Shown here: one piece after another, positions 22,301-35,167 of the stretch
Numbering within the stretch: position 1 is the first letter of the stretch
Layout of the letters: each line of letters opens with the position of its first letter
Assembly (NCBI RefSeq): GCF_036417845.1
Contig: NC_089981.1
Location: forward strand, 21,906,001 to 21,970,000
From: Apteryx mantelli
Taxonomy: Eukaryota; Chordata; Aves; Apterygiformes; Apterygidae
Reading direction: 5' to 3'
Length of the DNA: 64,000 bases
Made by a program: the position numbers and the translations under genes
The notes under the pieces: generated by a model
What the model was told of the DNA's origin: nothing
What the model saw: only the letters and a program-made list of their open reading frames with translations
Database searches by the model: none

Positions 22301-25300
22301 TGAAATGATCATCTTAAAAAGTATGGGAGGAGGGACGTGCCTTTACCTTTGCTTTCCGCAAATCCCGTTTTCGCTTGCCTCTGGGAGGATGGGGCTATGT
22401 GTAACTCCCCCGCTTATATAATTTGTGGATTGATGAAGTCTCTGCTATTCAGAAACCAACTGGAGTCTTCTCAGCAGGAAATGTTCAGAAGAGTGGTTTC
22501 TTTTGTGCTCTGCAGAGGCTGGGCCTGCCCACTCACCACTCGTACACCAAGGCTTGTTTGCTGGGCAAATATTATCCTTGAGGGCTGATGCAAAGAGGCA
22601 TTTGGGGTGGGAGGGAGCAAAGGGGATGAAACCATGCCAAATGATGAAAAGTTGGCCTGCCAGCATCTGCGTGCTCTTTTTTCCTTTGTCATCCTCTGAG
22701 AAGTCCTCAGGCCTCACTAATGGGAGCTGACGCGGCTGAGGCGCCAGCTGGAGGCCTTGAAGCTGCTGTTGAGTGACAAACCCACACCCCCATTCAGCAT
22801 CTCAAACTGGCAGAGGGCAGGGAAAGGCTCGTTTCCTTTTTGGTGGTACTGTGGGATGAAGGGGTACTTTGGTTAGTGATAGCATAGGGTAGCCTCTATG
22901 GCTGTTTTAATGGGAGTCTTGGGCACATGCTGTAATAGCACAGGCTATTTTACTGTGCTTTGGAGGGATGTTCCTTGCACTTCAATGTTCTGTTTTACCG
23001 TTCCTTTTTTCTAAGCTCTATATACTTCTCTTCGTAAAACAGGTGAACAACCAGCTATGGAAAAGTGGAATCAAACTTGAGGCAGGATTCACAGGGCAGT
23101 TTGCAGTCCTGCCCTTGTTAAGCCTGGATGGGAGGTAGGCACCAAGCTACTTGCCCTCCCCGAGAAATTCTAGCTGTGTGTGTAAGTTTAGCATGATATA
23201 AAGGATCGTCTGCTTTCTTACCATTTCTTGCCATCTTGTCTGAGGCAGCTCAGACACAAGCCCTTCTCCTTCACACCAACTGTACATGAGATAAATAGGA
23301 TTATGAAGAATTTACCTGAGGAACGTATTTGCAGGATTTCATGTACTTCTTTCTGAATCAACTGCCACTAGCCTCTGCTGGAAGGGGGATGAGATGCGTA
23401 GGAAGCATTGCAAACCACACCTCCTGGTGTGGACCTGCTCTGATCCTCTATTTACAGTGGCGGTGTTATTTCTTCACTGGATTTTGGTGTGGAATACTGC
23501 CGGTTCCAGGGAAGGGGGACGAAACCATCCTGCTTCCCGAGGTATTTGGGGAGAGCTGGACCTGTAGAGAGAAGAAATGATGTTGTGAGGTAGGGGAAAG
23601 GGGAGTGCAGAAAGTGTCTCTTGTGGGCAGGGAATTGAGTAGAAGGGAGACTGAACGGGTTTGCAAGCTGCTGTGTCTTGGCAGAGTTTCTGCCTAGGAA
23701 CTTTCTGTTCTGACTTCCTGCTTTTGCTTTAAAGAAGCAGTGTAGAAACAGGACAAAAATTTACTGAGTGGAGTGGCACTGTATACTGTTATGGAAAATG
23801 GTGGTTATTTCCATTCTTTATCTGTTGATTTAGAAGAACTGGAGATGCTTAATTAACAGATGGTTAATTCTTCAGTTTGAATTGCCCAAGATCTTTGCAA
23901 ATGTTGAACTGAAAATGCTTGCTCCTAGTTTTGATATGGTTCTGCAGGTTGCTTAACTAACTAGTGGATCTCTGGTTTGGGAATTGCTGGTTTACAGTAA
24001 TCACTGCAATGGCAGTATTTTCAAAAGTAAAGAAAATGCTTTCTTACAATATGTGAGATTGAGTTGTTTTCTTATGAAATGAAGGTCTTGAGCTGGTTGG
24101 ATTAAAGACTAAGGATATTTTGCTGCATGCTTTGTGAAAACTCAGAAGTTTTCTTTGAAAATATTTGTCAGAAAAAATTCCACTCTCTCTCCCAAGCACA
24201 CCTATTTCTCTTCCTTCCCCCCATCCCCATTTTCTCTAATCCTATGTCAGTGTTGCTACTGGGAGCTTCTGGCTCTGTGACAGATTTTGTCAGAGAGGGG
24301 ATATTTCCTCCCCAGTAATTTCGCTTTACCCAAAACAGTTGTGGCAGTTGAACAGAGGTAGCTGAGCAAATATGCTTTGTAGATAGCATCTGCTCCTGGG
24401 CTGCTTTTGGGTTCACTTCTAGTGTTGTTCCTTGCCTTGATCTCTCCTCGCACTAAGCTGCGCCTTGCGTGCAGGGAACATGTGCCGTTCACTTCCACAG
24501 GTTACTCTGCTCCAGGGAGGAGAGGTTCAGGGCATGTGGCTACTTAAAACATTCTTTGTTTTTCTGTCTTGCAAAAAATTTGTGGCTTTTAATATTTTGT
24601 TGTGTTGTGTCTTGAATGAGAAAGGGAAAGGATATTTCTGATATCTTGCATAAGATCCTGGGGTTCTTGGACATTCAAACTAGCGTCTGTCTTTTCTTTA
24701 GGGGGAGGAAGTGGGAGTTTTGACTCCCTGGACCCAGGACCTCACCTGTGACCCTCTCAGTGGTCAGACAGCTGAGAAATGTCTGTACTCAGGAAATGGA
24801 TTTAATCCTTTTCCAGTGCACAGATTAATCTGGCGTTTCAGGAAAAGTGTTTTGCATAGCACAGCCAGCACCTCCTTAGTTCACAGAGAGAGGGGAAGCT
24901 TTACATTTATACCCACTGTTATCAGGGTGGATCCTCAGCTGCGGGGTAACTGAATGTCATGCACCTGTGTACATGGCCGGCTTCATATCTGCGAGGCAGA
25001 GAAAGGGTTAATTGTCTTCTGGGAAGTTGGCTTTGCCCAGCTGCCTCAGCTGTGTTTGTTGTTTTAATAGCATTTGCAGAAAGGTCAAACTGTCCATGGG
25101 TCCCATACATTGCTTGTGGGTGAAACTGGTATAGCACCAGCCACAGAGGGGCTTCTCCAGGGAGCTGTGTTGTCTGGAAATCCTCTCCCTACTCATTCCT
25201 GCTCATTAATCTTTGCAAACAGTTTTTGCCCTCTATGTCCATCTTGCAGATGCCGAGTAGCAAGGGAGAGGTTCTCTTCCTGGTCCTGTCTCAAACACAC

Positions 25301-26734
25301 AGCCCAGAAGAGACTGTGGTGCTGAGATCGCTGTGCCCAGTTCTCAGGAGACTGGAGGTGAATTTGCTGGGATGAGGGAAGCATGGCTGAACTCCATGCA
25401 TCCCCCTGCACCTCCAGCCCTCTGTATAAGGCCGGGTCAAGGGCTGCAGAGAGCTTGCTGGCTCAGCTGGAGAAGAAATCACTGTCTGTCAGATGTATGA
25501 AATACTCAGTGTGAGTGCGGTGCCTGTGAACAGCTTTACCAAAAAGCGGGGTTTCCCCCTTAGAAAGGGGACTTAAAGGTCTGATGTTCTGGTGTGATAT
25601 TTTAACACTGTGTGTGTGACGGGGGAACTGTTTGAGGAAAAACATGAGGCTATGAACTTTTGTTCGTATAAGGTTAATTTCAAGATCAAGGATCTCGATC
25701 AACAAAGATGAAGGCTCTTTTCTTCCCTTCCATGAGCTTAGACTTGGGGTAGCCCAGAAACAGCACTGTGACCACTGCGTACCAGTGCACCTGGGATGGG
25801 ATTGACAGGGTTTTTAGGCTTTGTGCAAAGAGGACACTGAAGTGACTGAGGAAGCCTTGCAGCTGGCCAGGAGGAGCTTGTCCTGAGCTCAGGGGAGCGG
25901 TGGTTGTTAGGAATTTAATGAGGAAGTGACAGAGCAGGATTGGGGGCCAGCTAGAGGCAGCGGTCAACGTCTTTCTCATTCGGCATCCCAAAGCTGGGTG
26001 GCAGATGGATCATGAAGGGCCTCCTTCACAAAGTGAACCCCAGTTACTTGCATCTTTAATGGCAGAGATGAGAACTAGTAAAAGGATGCCTAGAGAGGGT
26101 GACTGACTTAGTGAGCTTGCAGCAACATTTTGGACAAATAACAGCAGGGCAGGAGGATTCCTGCTGAAGTCAGAGAAGGTGTGTGGATGTCATAGGTGGA
26201 AGAGAAATTCAGGAAAAGCTTTGTTCTGGCGTTTCACAGGCACAGCTGGCATTGGAGGACTTAGAGGGAGGTCTGAGTTGAGTATGGCACCTGAGTTATT
26301 GGTCTGGTGGAAGGGATAGTTGTGGGGAGCAGACTGACCTTTTTCTGTTAGTATCCTGAGTCCAGTTCATGTGACTGTCCTTTTTGAAGATGCAGAAAAT
26401 TCTGTGGACCTTTTGGCAAAAAACTCCACATTTTATGACTGTGGTTCCTGCTGATGAGAAAGCAGCCTCTATTCATACTGGAGAATGGCCAGGCTGAAGC
26501 ACAGCATTGGGTCTCCGACAGTAGCTAGTAGCAGATGCTCTCTTCTTGTATTCTTCCCAAGGTAAATGCATAACAACGCTTCTCTAGTATACTTTTCTGG
26601 CTATTTGTGGCTTAGAGATTATATGAGCCAAAAAGAGGCACTTTGTGTTTAGTAGCCCTTTATAGACGAACTCAGTGAAGGAAAAATCAGTCACTTCTCC
26701 ACCCCCTGGATGCCTGTGACACCCACAGTATCCT

Positions 26735-26890
26735 CTGTCAGGGGGTTCCACACTCCAGTGACACGTGAAGAAGTGCTTCCTTGTGTTCAATGTGCAACTG
26801 CCGCCTCCCAGTTTCATATGACATTCCTGAATTCTTTTCTTTAAAGAAGACAGTAACTTGGAACAATTGTTTACTATCTCTGCCATTTGA
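26735..26890 (-). mobile_element. Possible ancient CR1 fragment, antisense
   Basis: Read on the minus strand, this resembles the internal 3' CR1 region: a GGAAGCACTTCTTCACGTGT-like stretch followed by GGAACCCCCTGACAGAGGAT. It is short and diverged, and another old LINE is possible. Confidence 0.5.
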
Positions 26891-29350
26891 GAATTAGCTA
26901 CATGCAGAACTTGAGAGCAATTTAAAGCTTCGTGTACCCATTAGAAACTTTTACCCACTTAATATTTATTTTGCCTAATTTTTTGGGGGGGAGGAGCCCT
27001 TGAAGTCCTTCAAAGACACTAACAGAGTGTGTTTAGCTTTACACCAGCACAGGAATGAGGGGTGCCTCCCTCTGGTGTGAGTTTTCTCTGCAGGACCCTG
27101 AGTATGGCTGAGCAGTGATGATAGGTTCCTGAGGGCAGAGAACGAGCCTGGTGCACCAATGCTTCTGGTGCTGCTAGGATGTGAAAGGAATCGCAACGAC
27201 GACAGTTCTGCTGACGTGTCCTTGCTGAGCTGCGGCGGCCAAGGTAGTGCTCGTCATGTGTTGAGTTTTCCTGGATGACATTTTAGCTGTTCGATAATTA
27301 GTGGCACAAGCCCAGGAGAACTGCACTGACTTCTGGTTGTCGTCCCTGTTGTGACCTGCTCTGCACACAAGCACTCCCTTTGCTCAAAGGGCAGGTAAGG
27401 CAGCAGCACTTGGAGGAAATCCCCGGGAACGCTCAGTTAAACAAGCCGAGGAAATGCCCTGGATTTTCATTTCCAGTAACGACTGTTGCAAGAGCTTTGA
27501 ATGTGACAGCTTAGGTCTGAAGGAAGCTCGTCTTCCTTATGGGACGTTCCTGGCTGCCACACCAGCTCACGGAGGAGGGGAGGAGAGAGAGGGGATCTCC
27601 TTTCCTGGATTCCCTGTGCTTGGTTTTTAATTTGAATCATAGCATTCCAGAGCTGTCTCATCTTAAGTGCTAAGCCCTCTGTCTTCTTGCCTCCTTTTTT
27701 CCGTATGTGGGTGGCAAAAAAAGTTTGTTTGCCTCTTTCCTGCCTTACCAGTAGGTATCACCGAGAGAACAGAGCACTTTACAGTAGAGTAGACATGCTT
27801 GGTGTAAAGCCAGTGTAATCCACCTACTTGCTGCTGTACTTAAAGCAGCGTCAACCTCCAACTTCACAGCACTATTAACAGTGTTCAGCTAATGGGAATA
27901 AAGGTTATTTAATCTTTTTGCAGTTAAAATTTCCTGTCTTTCTCAGTTAAGGTTCTTGAGCCGATTGCCTCTGTGTTGCTAAATCACATATTTACGGTAG
28001 AACATTAACAGCAGTGATATCAGCAGGAAATTTGATGCTGCTCATAGCCTTTTCTACTTGCCTAAGTGAATGGTATTTACTTACTCCTGGCTAATCGTGT
28101 CCTTTGTGGATGTACAGCATGATCTCCAATCTGTGGAAGTACAATGGAATTATTCCTCTTGCAGCCAAAAGACATAATAGTGCTGGGTTTTGTTTCGCTG
28201 CCATTGTGATATATGAGTTGAGGTCTTGTGTTGTATGTATGAGATGTTGCAATGTTCTCTTCTGTCTCTTTAAAAACAAACAAAAAATGTTCTGGGAAAC
28301 CTGTAAGCCTTTAGAAAACAAAAGAACTTGTAGAAATGAGTCCTTTTTTAAACTAGCTGTTGCTATGTGTCATGTCTTATTGCAGGTATGTTCTTTATTT
28401 TCTGAAAAATCAGCTGTGCACTAGTTATATTGACAGATCCTAGATCATTAGCTGTATATGGAAAAAATGTGGTTTGGGTTTTGTTTTTAGTTGCTGAGAG
28501 TTAACTTTTGGTCCAAATATTGTTAGAGGAAAAAATCTCATGCTTTCCCTCTCCTCTCCCCAAGAAAAACAACCTAATAAAGCCAAAACCCTGATTAGTA
28601 AGAGTGCTTCCAGAACAAACATGCACCCTCAGTGTTTGCAATGCCAATACTGTGACACTGTGCTAGTGTGCAAGAACTGCAAAGTGTCGTTGGCTCTGTT
28701 GATAGGCAGAGCAGAGGAACGGTGTGGAGGTGTGATGGAGACAAAGTATTTGTGAAGATTTCCAGGGGAAAAAGTATTGTTCTGGTATGCTCTGGGTACC
28801 TGTCTGTATTAAAGACTTATTACACTAATGATTCTCATCAGGTGTTGGTGCTTCCTGTTGTGTTGTTGGATCAGAAAGCTCAGAAAGCATCGGTGAGTGC
28901 AGTTTAACAGTGTCACTTGTTCTAATGTCTTGAAATTAAAAAAAAGAATTGCTACCGGTCTCCTACCACTTGCAGATAGGGGCATAGAGTCTGCATCAAA
29001 CTGAAGCTTTTTCATGGCAGGTTTTTTTCTGACAGATGGAGAAGTTGGCATGCCAAGTCATAAAGAAGAGGTCCTCTTTGCTGAACTTCAGTGAGGGAAC
29101 CAGTGAATTGCAGCAGAGGGCCTTTTTTAAGATGCAGTCTATTCTGAATGACAGAGCCCTTTCCATATTTCTGGGATATACCTCTTTATCTTAGTGGCAC
29201 ATCCCATAATGTAGTCACCCATAAATATTGCAGCATGGGTTAGCTCAGAGCTATCAAGCTGGGCTAATCTCCTGCTGAGTAAACAACACAAAGTTTCCTG
29301 GATTCGTTCCTATTTCCTTAAAGGGATACAATCAAGTGCAGGCAATTAAA

Positions 29351-29375
29351 AGAGAGAGAGAGAGGGAGGGAGAGA
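29351..29375 (+). repeat. (GA)n microsatellite
   Basis: A run of GA units grading into GGGAGGGAGAGAAG. It is simple low-complexity sequence. Confidence 0.85.
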
Positions 29376-31544
29376 AGTGTAGCTCTAGGTATTACACCTG
29401 ATTTCAGGCTGTCTACCCAGGGTGTGTGGGGTTTTTTTTCGTTTTCTTTGAAGAAAAACCGCTCACAAAACAATTGATGTTTTTCTAATTTTTCAATGTA
29501 TTTCTTTTCCTGTGGTTCCCTTTGGGAAGGGAGAACCCAACAACCACCCACACAGATTCCAAACAATGGAAACAAATTTCCTATAGAAGGGAAAGAGCAA
29601 AATTAATTTTGTACAAAGTATATTGAGAAATAACTTTTCCTTCTGCTCTCCTCCCAGCCTTTCCAGACACTGTGGCAGAGCCTTTTGAAACCATTTCCAC
29701 CAAACGGGTGTGCAGTTCCTTTGAGCAGCTTTTGGAAATTCAGGCTGGGTGGAAGCAAGTTCCACACAGGGATCAGTGTGGCTCTTTGGCAAGACCTCTC
29801 CTCTACGTTCACCTGGTCAGAGAGACTTGTATGGCTGTAGTTTTGTCAACACATTCAGAATATGTGCTTTTTGCATGCAACAAAGATTTTACATATGTGT
29901 GCTTGATCACTGTATCTCAAACTACTATAAAGTCTGACAGCCAAATCACCTGTACATGGGACTGTGTCCTATGAGGGGTACTGTTTTTATAGTAATTATT
30001 TGCTTCCAAAGTGTCAGGAGAGAAAGGGAGGCAGAATAAACAATACAAGTGACATACATTTTTATGGGTCCTTATACCATTTTATATCAACTTTTATCAC
30101 CCTTTTCTTTAAAACCTACTTGTTACTCCACTGCTCCTGGATAATGTGCCAATTTCATGAGCAAGCAACACACACTTTGTACCCTGCCACATCTCAGAGA
30201 GCTTCTGCTCTGTATTTGTGGTTTGCAGAAGCAACTGTCTTGTACTACAGGGATACCTTACCTCGGCCCTTCATCTCCCCCTCTTTGTGTTACATCCCCC
30301 AATGCAGGGGATCAAACCTGGCTCATTTGATGTTTGCTTCAGAGAAGCCTGGCATGACCAGTGCACACCTAAACTTGCCGGTGAAGGATGAAGCTGAATT
30401 CCTTAATTGTTCTTGTATAAGCCTACGTTTCCTGCTGGGTGGCCTCCTTCCTATATAGGCCTGATCCTGCAAAGTTGTTGGGTGTGCTTTGCTTGAAGAA
30501 TGGGTGGTCCTAGCTTGTGGCACGTTATTTCCTTGGGCATCTTGCTGTGTCCAAAGAGTGGCTTTCTGCAACAAATGGATCTGTTGATGTGTTACAGGCT
30601 TCCTTTAAAGTTGCAAGACTTGTTTTATGCATGAGGAAGAGAAAGGAAAGGGTGTGTGTTCTTCTGATCTATTGAATGAGTGGCTTAACTATTTAGCTTT
30701 AGTGTGGGTTTTTTAATTTCTAATTATACTGTCTCAGGCAGAGATAGAGCAGGATCTCTTTTGGGAAACTTCTCAGCAAGTATCTAAGCACTCAGTTTTG
30801 TGGTACACCTTAGGTACCTATTATGTTACCTATAAGGATTCTTCTTTAAAATTCTCTTCCACCACCATGTCACCAAAAACTCATAGTACAGGAAGACGAA
30901 AACCCGCATTTCTGGGTCCTAAGCATGGGACTTGCTCTGTAATCCTGGATAAGCCACTTAGCAAGTTGTGCTTAGTTTTTCCTCTTTCAGTAACTGTTGA
31001 TTCATTGTATTGCATCCTCGCAGGACTGCTGGAATGCTGTGTGAGCCCTGCTGGTGACTGAGGTCATCTGAGGACCGACTGGAAAACTTGGCTGTACTCC
31101 CCTCTTTCCTTTCCTCCTTGTCATCAGGCTGCAAAAGGGCACCAATGTGGTCATGTGCACACGGTGGTGATGGTAACATAGATAAGGGCTCAACTGTAGA
31201 TAGCATTTTAACCATCAGTTTTCTTTGCCTCTTTAACATTGATTACTACTATAACACCAAGCTTTCCAAAGCAATAAGTAGAGTACCATAACTCAATAAC
31301 ACTAGCTTGAAAGAAATTATCTCCCTTTCTGGGAACAGCACCTTGGGTTCAGTCTTCTGTTTGTTGAGATTTGCAGTGCATTCAGATTCTTCATTCAAGT
31401 TGTTTTAAAGCTATGAAACTTTAAAACTATTTTGCTGCTTGAGTTTCTCATGTAATTATCTGTCTCCAGGAACTGAGTCTTAAAATAAAATGCCAGCTGT
31501 CACAAGCATCAGAATCCAATTGGAGGAACTGATGATGCTATAAG

Positions 31545-31655
31545 CATAGGCAGGTGACATGACTTACCCAGGGCCATATGGCAAGCTGAGTCAGAATTAG
31601 AATTCAGGTCTTGTGATTCCCCAACGAGTGCCTTGCCCATAGGATCCAGCTGACT
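31545..31655 (-). mobile_element. MIR-like SINE fragment
   Basis: It contains GTGACATGACTTACCCAGGG followed by CATATGGCAAGC and AATTCAGGTCTTGTGATTCC. This matches the reverse complement of the MIR core, where the consensus has a loss-of-spacer version of AAGTNACTTGCCCAAGGTCA. Recognised by eye. Confidence 0.6.
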
Positions 31656-34618
31656 TTCTGGCATAGCTTTGCACAAGACAAACTACACATTTATGTCTCA
31701 GGTGGTTAAAATATGCATGTATATAATGCTGGTCTGAGTTACCTCTGTGTGGAAATGCAAGGTGGCAATGTTGGCCACCTTTACTGATAGCTGAGTTTCC
31801 AGTTGTACGCTTTGTCTGAGATGACATGTGTTTGCTTTCTGCACCTTGTCTGCCTGGAAGTTTTATTGTAGGTGCAGATGAATTTTTGCTTGTTGGGTCC
31901 CAGCATGTACCATGACAGGAGATGCTTGATGTAATCCCACTGGTCCTGAAGACTGGCCCTCTCTCAGGCTCTGTATCAGGCCATTCATCTGTCTCCCTGA
32001 CCTTGCCAAGGCCACAAATGTTGCCAGCATCCCTCAGGGAGATTCCTGTCAGGAAGTAGCAGGAGCTGCCTGTTCTGCAAGGGAAGGGGAGCTGGGAGCC
32101 GAGGGTGATGGCAAAGCAGGCAGGGCAGTGCCCTTGCTGACAAGCACGCAGGCCCACAGGACCTGAGCAAGAAGAGCAGAGCAGGTCCAGTGACGGTAAC
32201 CAAAAGTCCAGTGATCCAGTCCATAGAGACCAGGCAGATCTGAGGTCAAACCAGAAAATCAGTTCAGCAAGTCAGGAGGAGTAAGGTTCAAGGCATAGCT
32301 ACAGCATAACTAAGGGAAGTGCCTGAGCTTAAATGCAGCTCCCGAGCTGACGGGCAGTGGATGCATGAGTGGAGGCCCCTGCACAGGCAGCCAAACCCTT
32401 AGGATGAGGGAGGAAGGAGCTGCAGAAGAACTTTACCCAGAGAGGTGGTTACAGGCTGGTCAGGATGATCGGAGCCTCTTGGTGCACTCGGGTCCCTGAC
32501 ATGTCCATATTCCTGGTAGGTCTGCCAGTCCCTGGGAGAGGAGCTGTGTCCCTCTGCCACAATTCCCATGTGTGAAGGTGGCAGGAAACACTTGTTTGAC
32601 CTGACGCTGGGACACTGTCTCTTGTGGAGCAGATGCAGTTCAAACTGTGTAGCAGGCACACAGAAAACTGGAATAATCCTGTGAAACTTTGTCAACACCC
32701 TCTGGTTCTAGCAGACAGCTGGTTTCTATCAGCAGCTCTTGATCCCATCACAGGGCTCATGTGAACAGTAAATATTTTTACTCAAATTCAAAGAGACTGG
32801 ACAAGTGTTTTGGAAGCTAAATCTGTTCAGGAAAGAACCACATGGCACTTCTGGCCCAAAAATTTCCCAGAGCGGAAAATGGTAGAGGCTGGCAGAGTTC
32901 TTCAGGGAAGTCTTTTCTGTGCTTGCCCTGCTGTTGCTCTTCCCTCAGCTGCCGTTCATGGCCACCTCCACAGTGGCGAGATGCTGGGCTACACAAACTT
33001 TGCTGTGACCCATTAGGGATATTCTTACAATGGAAATCAATAGCCCAAGGTATAGAGATTGTCCTGACACCAGCCTGGGTGTGGAAATTAATGTTTAACT
33101 GGTATTGTCTCAAAGACTATCTTGTCTTGTCAGGTGAGATCTGGAAAAATGAATCCTGGCAGGTCTTGTGTTGTGAAGCTTCTATAGCAACCTGGGGGGT
33201 TGTCACTGCGAGATGGTGTGCTCTGACTTGGCTTATGTCCCACCATGGGAGCAGGTTTGGCTGACCAGAAACATTAGTGCTTGTACCTGTCTTCTCTGCC
33301 TCCTCCACCTATGTCAGGCAAGTGTGGCTATCACGAAGCTGATCCTTCTCCCTCAGGTGGCTCTGCTGGCCTCTCTCTTGGGAACCGGTCCTCAGGCCCT
33401 CTAGTCTCATGAACTCATCCTCTTCTGAGGTTGTCATTTGGTTATGTACTTTATCTTGCTAATAAAACTGCTTCCCCCGCTCTTTGCAGTGACAGTTTTT
33501 ACCTGGAGAAGGTCTGATAGCCCTTGTTAAATTGGGTTCTGCTTCGTCCTTCATCCTCATTTATACCATGCCTTGCAAATACCATGCCCTTACAAATGGG
33601 GATGCAGAAGAACTTCTCTGTCAAAGTCCTCTGGGAGAGAAGTCCATCTGAAAGCTGCACTGTATCTTGCTAACTGGGCTCTCTTATTTGCAGCTTTATT
33701 CCTCTGCAAGGTCATCCTGCCTTTGAGAGAGCCACATCTGGCTTCAAGCTGCTTGAAGCAGCCTGAACAAGAGATGCTGGATGTTGAATTAATGGGCTTG
33801 GTCTTTTATGTGCATGAGTCGAATCCTTTCAGACTCATGTCCATGTCTGGTCCCCAACTCTTCTAACAAAGAGGCTTTTAGCTCGGCTAATGTTTTAGAT
33901 CTGCAATACAGCTGGGCTTTTGATAAAAGGAGATGCTAGAGGTAGGGATGTAATGTGTCTCTGAGAGAACAGAACATCCTCCTCATACAACCTTTTTTTG
34001 CTGCAGCAGAGCTGGGGAGACATCACCTGTATGTGCTGCTCTGGCTTTTGAAATAGAAATGATGAACTTGCTAACAAGAAAATAAGGTCTTTTTTACTGC
34101 TGAGGACTTCAGTATCTCTTGGATGGCGAGAGGGACGTTTCAGAAAACAGCATTTTCAGTGTTATATTTTTGCTTTTTCTCATTCTGCCCCTTCTGCGCA
34201 ATCCTGTCATGACTCTTCCTCTGAACTCCTATTCTGTGTCTGCCTCTGCCCCCACCTGCTTGTGCTGTGACTGTGTCTGCGTGGAAGAAATGGGTCTAGC
34301 AAAGACCTTCAGCAAGATGGCCTGTAGCAGCTGATAATTACCACTCATTGCTGTAGCTATGTGACTCCTCACCGTAATCACCTGTAAAATCTATGCAGCT
34401 AAAGATATTTGGTTTGTTTTTTTTCCCCCAAGGCCAACTTTGCAACTTTTACTTAAAATATGAAAATGAAGCTGGGGTTCTGTCTAGCTTCTTTACTACT
34501 ACCATGTACAGACTTGCCATCAGAAGCAAGCTGACTGTCCAACTAAAGGGATAGAATCAAGCTTTAGTCTCCAGATGTTGCTGTGTTGACTTCATAATAT
34601 GAAATAGAAGGTTTCAGC

Positions 34619-34670
34619 AAGAGGGAGAGAGAGAGAGAAAGAGAGAGAGAAGGAAAAAGAGAAAAAGAAA
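34619..34670 (+). repeat. 52-base polypurine (GA/GAAA) tract
   Basis: Uninterrupted purines composed of GA and GAAA units. A pyrimidine-rich stretch (34671-34722) containing CTTTCTTTCCTTCTTTC follows, so the two halves are imperfectly complementary. Confidence 0.9.
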
Positions 34671-35147
34671 CACCCCCCTGCTTTCACCCTTTTCTTGCTT
34701 TCTTTCCTTCTTTCACCCTCAGGATTCCCAAAGCTTGAGTTCTAGCTCTGTGTTCATTGCTTGCCTGGGATGACTACCTGACTAGAAGGCATATGTGTAG
34801 TACTAATTTCTAGGTTGTCCTCTGTAGTGTTTCAAATAAATATTTCTTCAAGTGATGCTGAACTGAGGTGCCCTGAAAAAATACTCACTTGAAAGGGGGA
34901 GTGAAGCAAACTAGTTGTTCTCTGGAGCAGAACCACCCTCTAGTTCACCAAACAGCAGTAATAAACAGAGTCAAATATCACAGTACATAACTGCCTTCTC
35001 CTTTTGTATTAGTTTCATACGTTTCATGCTTGTGACATTCTTCTCAGCCATGATGTTCTCTATCCTTCTAGTGCACTAATAGTGCAAGCAGAATTAACTT
35101 GGCTGTTATCACGGCATCTGTACATGGCTTTTTATTTCCTGGTGATT

Positions 35148-35167
35148 AAAAAAAAAAAAAAAAAAAA
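35148..35167 (+). repeat. A20 homopolymer
   Basis: Twenty A after GGTGATT. There is no clear retrotransposon body 5' of it and no target duplication recognised. Confidence 0.9.

Noticed and set aside
31597..32157. 186-codon minus-strand open frame
   Set aside because: Its 3' part runs through a MIR-like SINE, and there is no domain, splice or codon signal.
33461..33466. AATAAA followed by ACTGCTTCCC, resembling an LTR R-region poly(A) site
   Set aside because: No TG...CA ends, primer-binding site or retroviral coding sequence was seen nearby.
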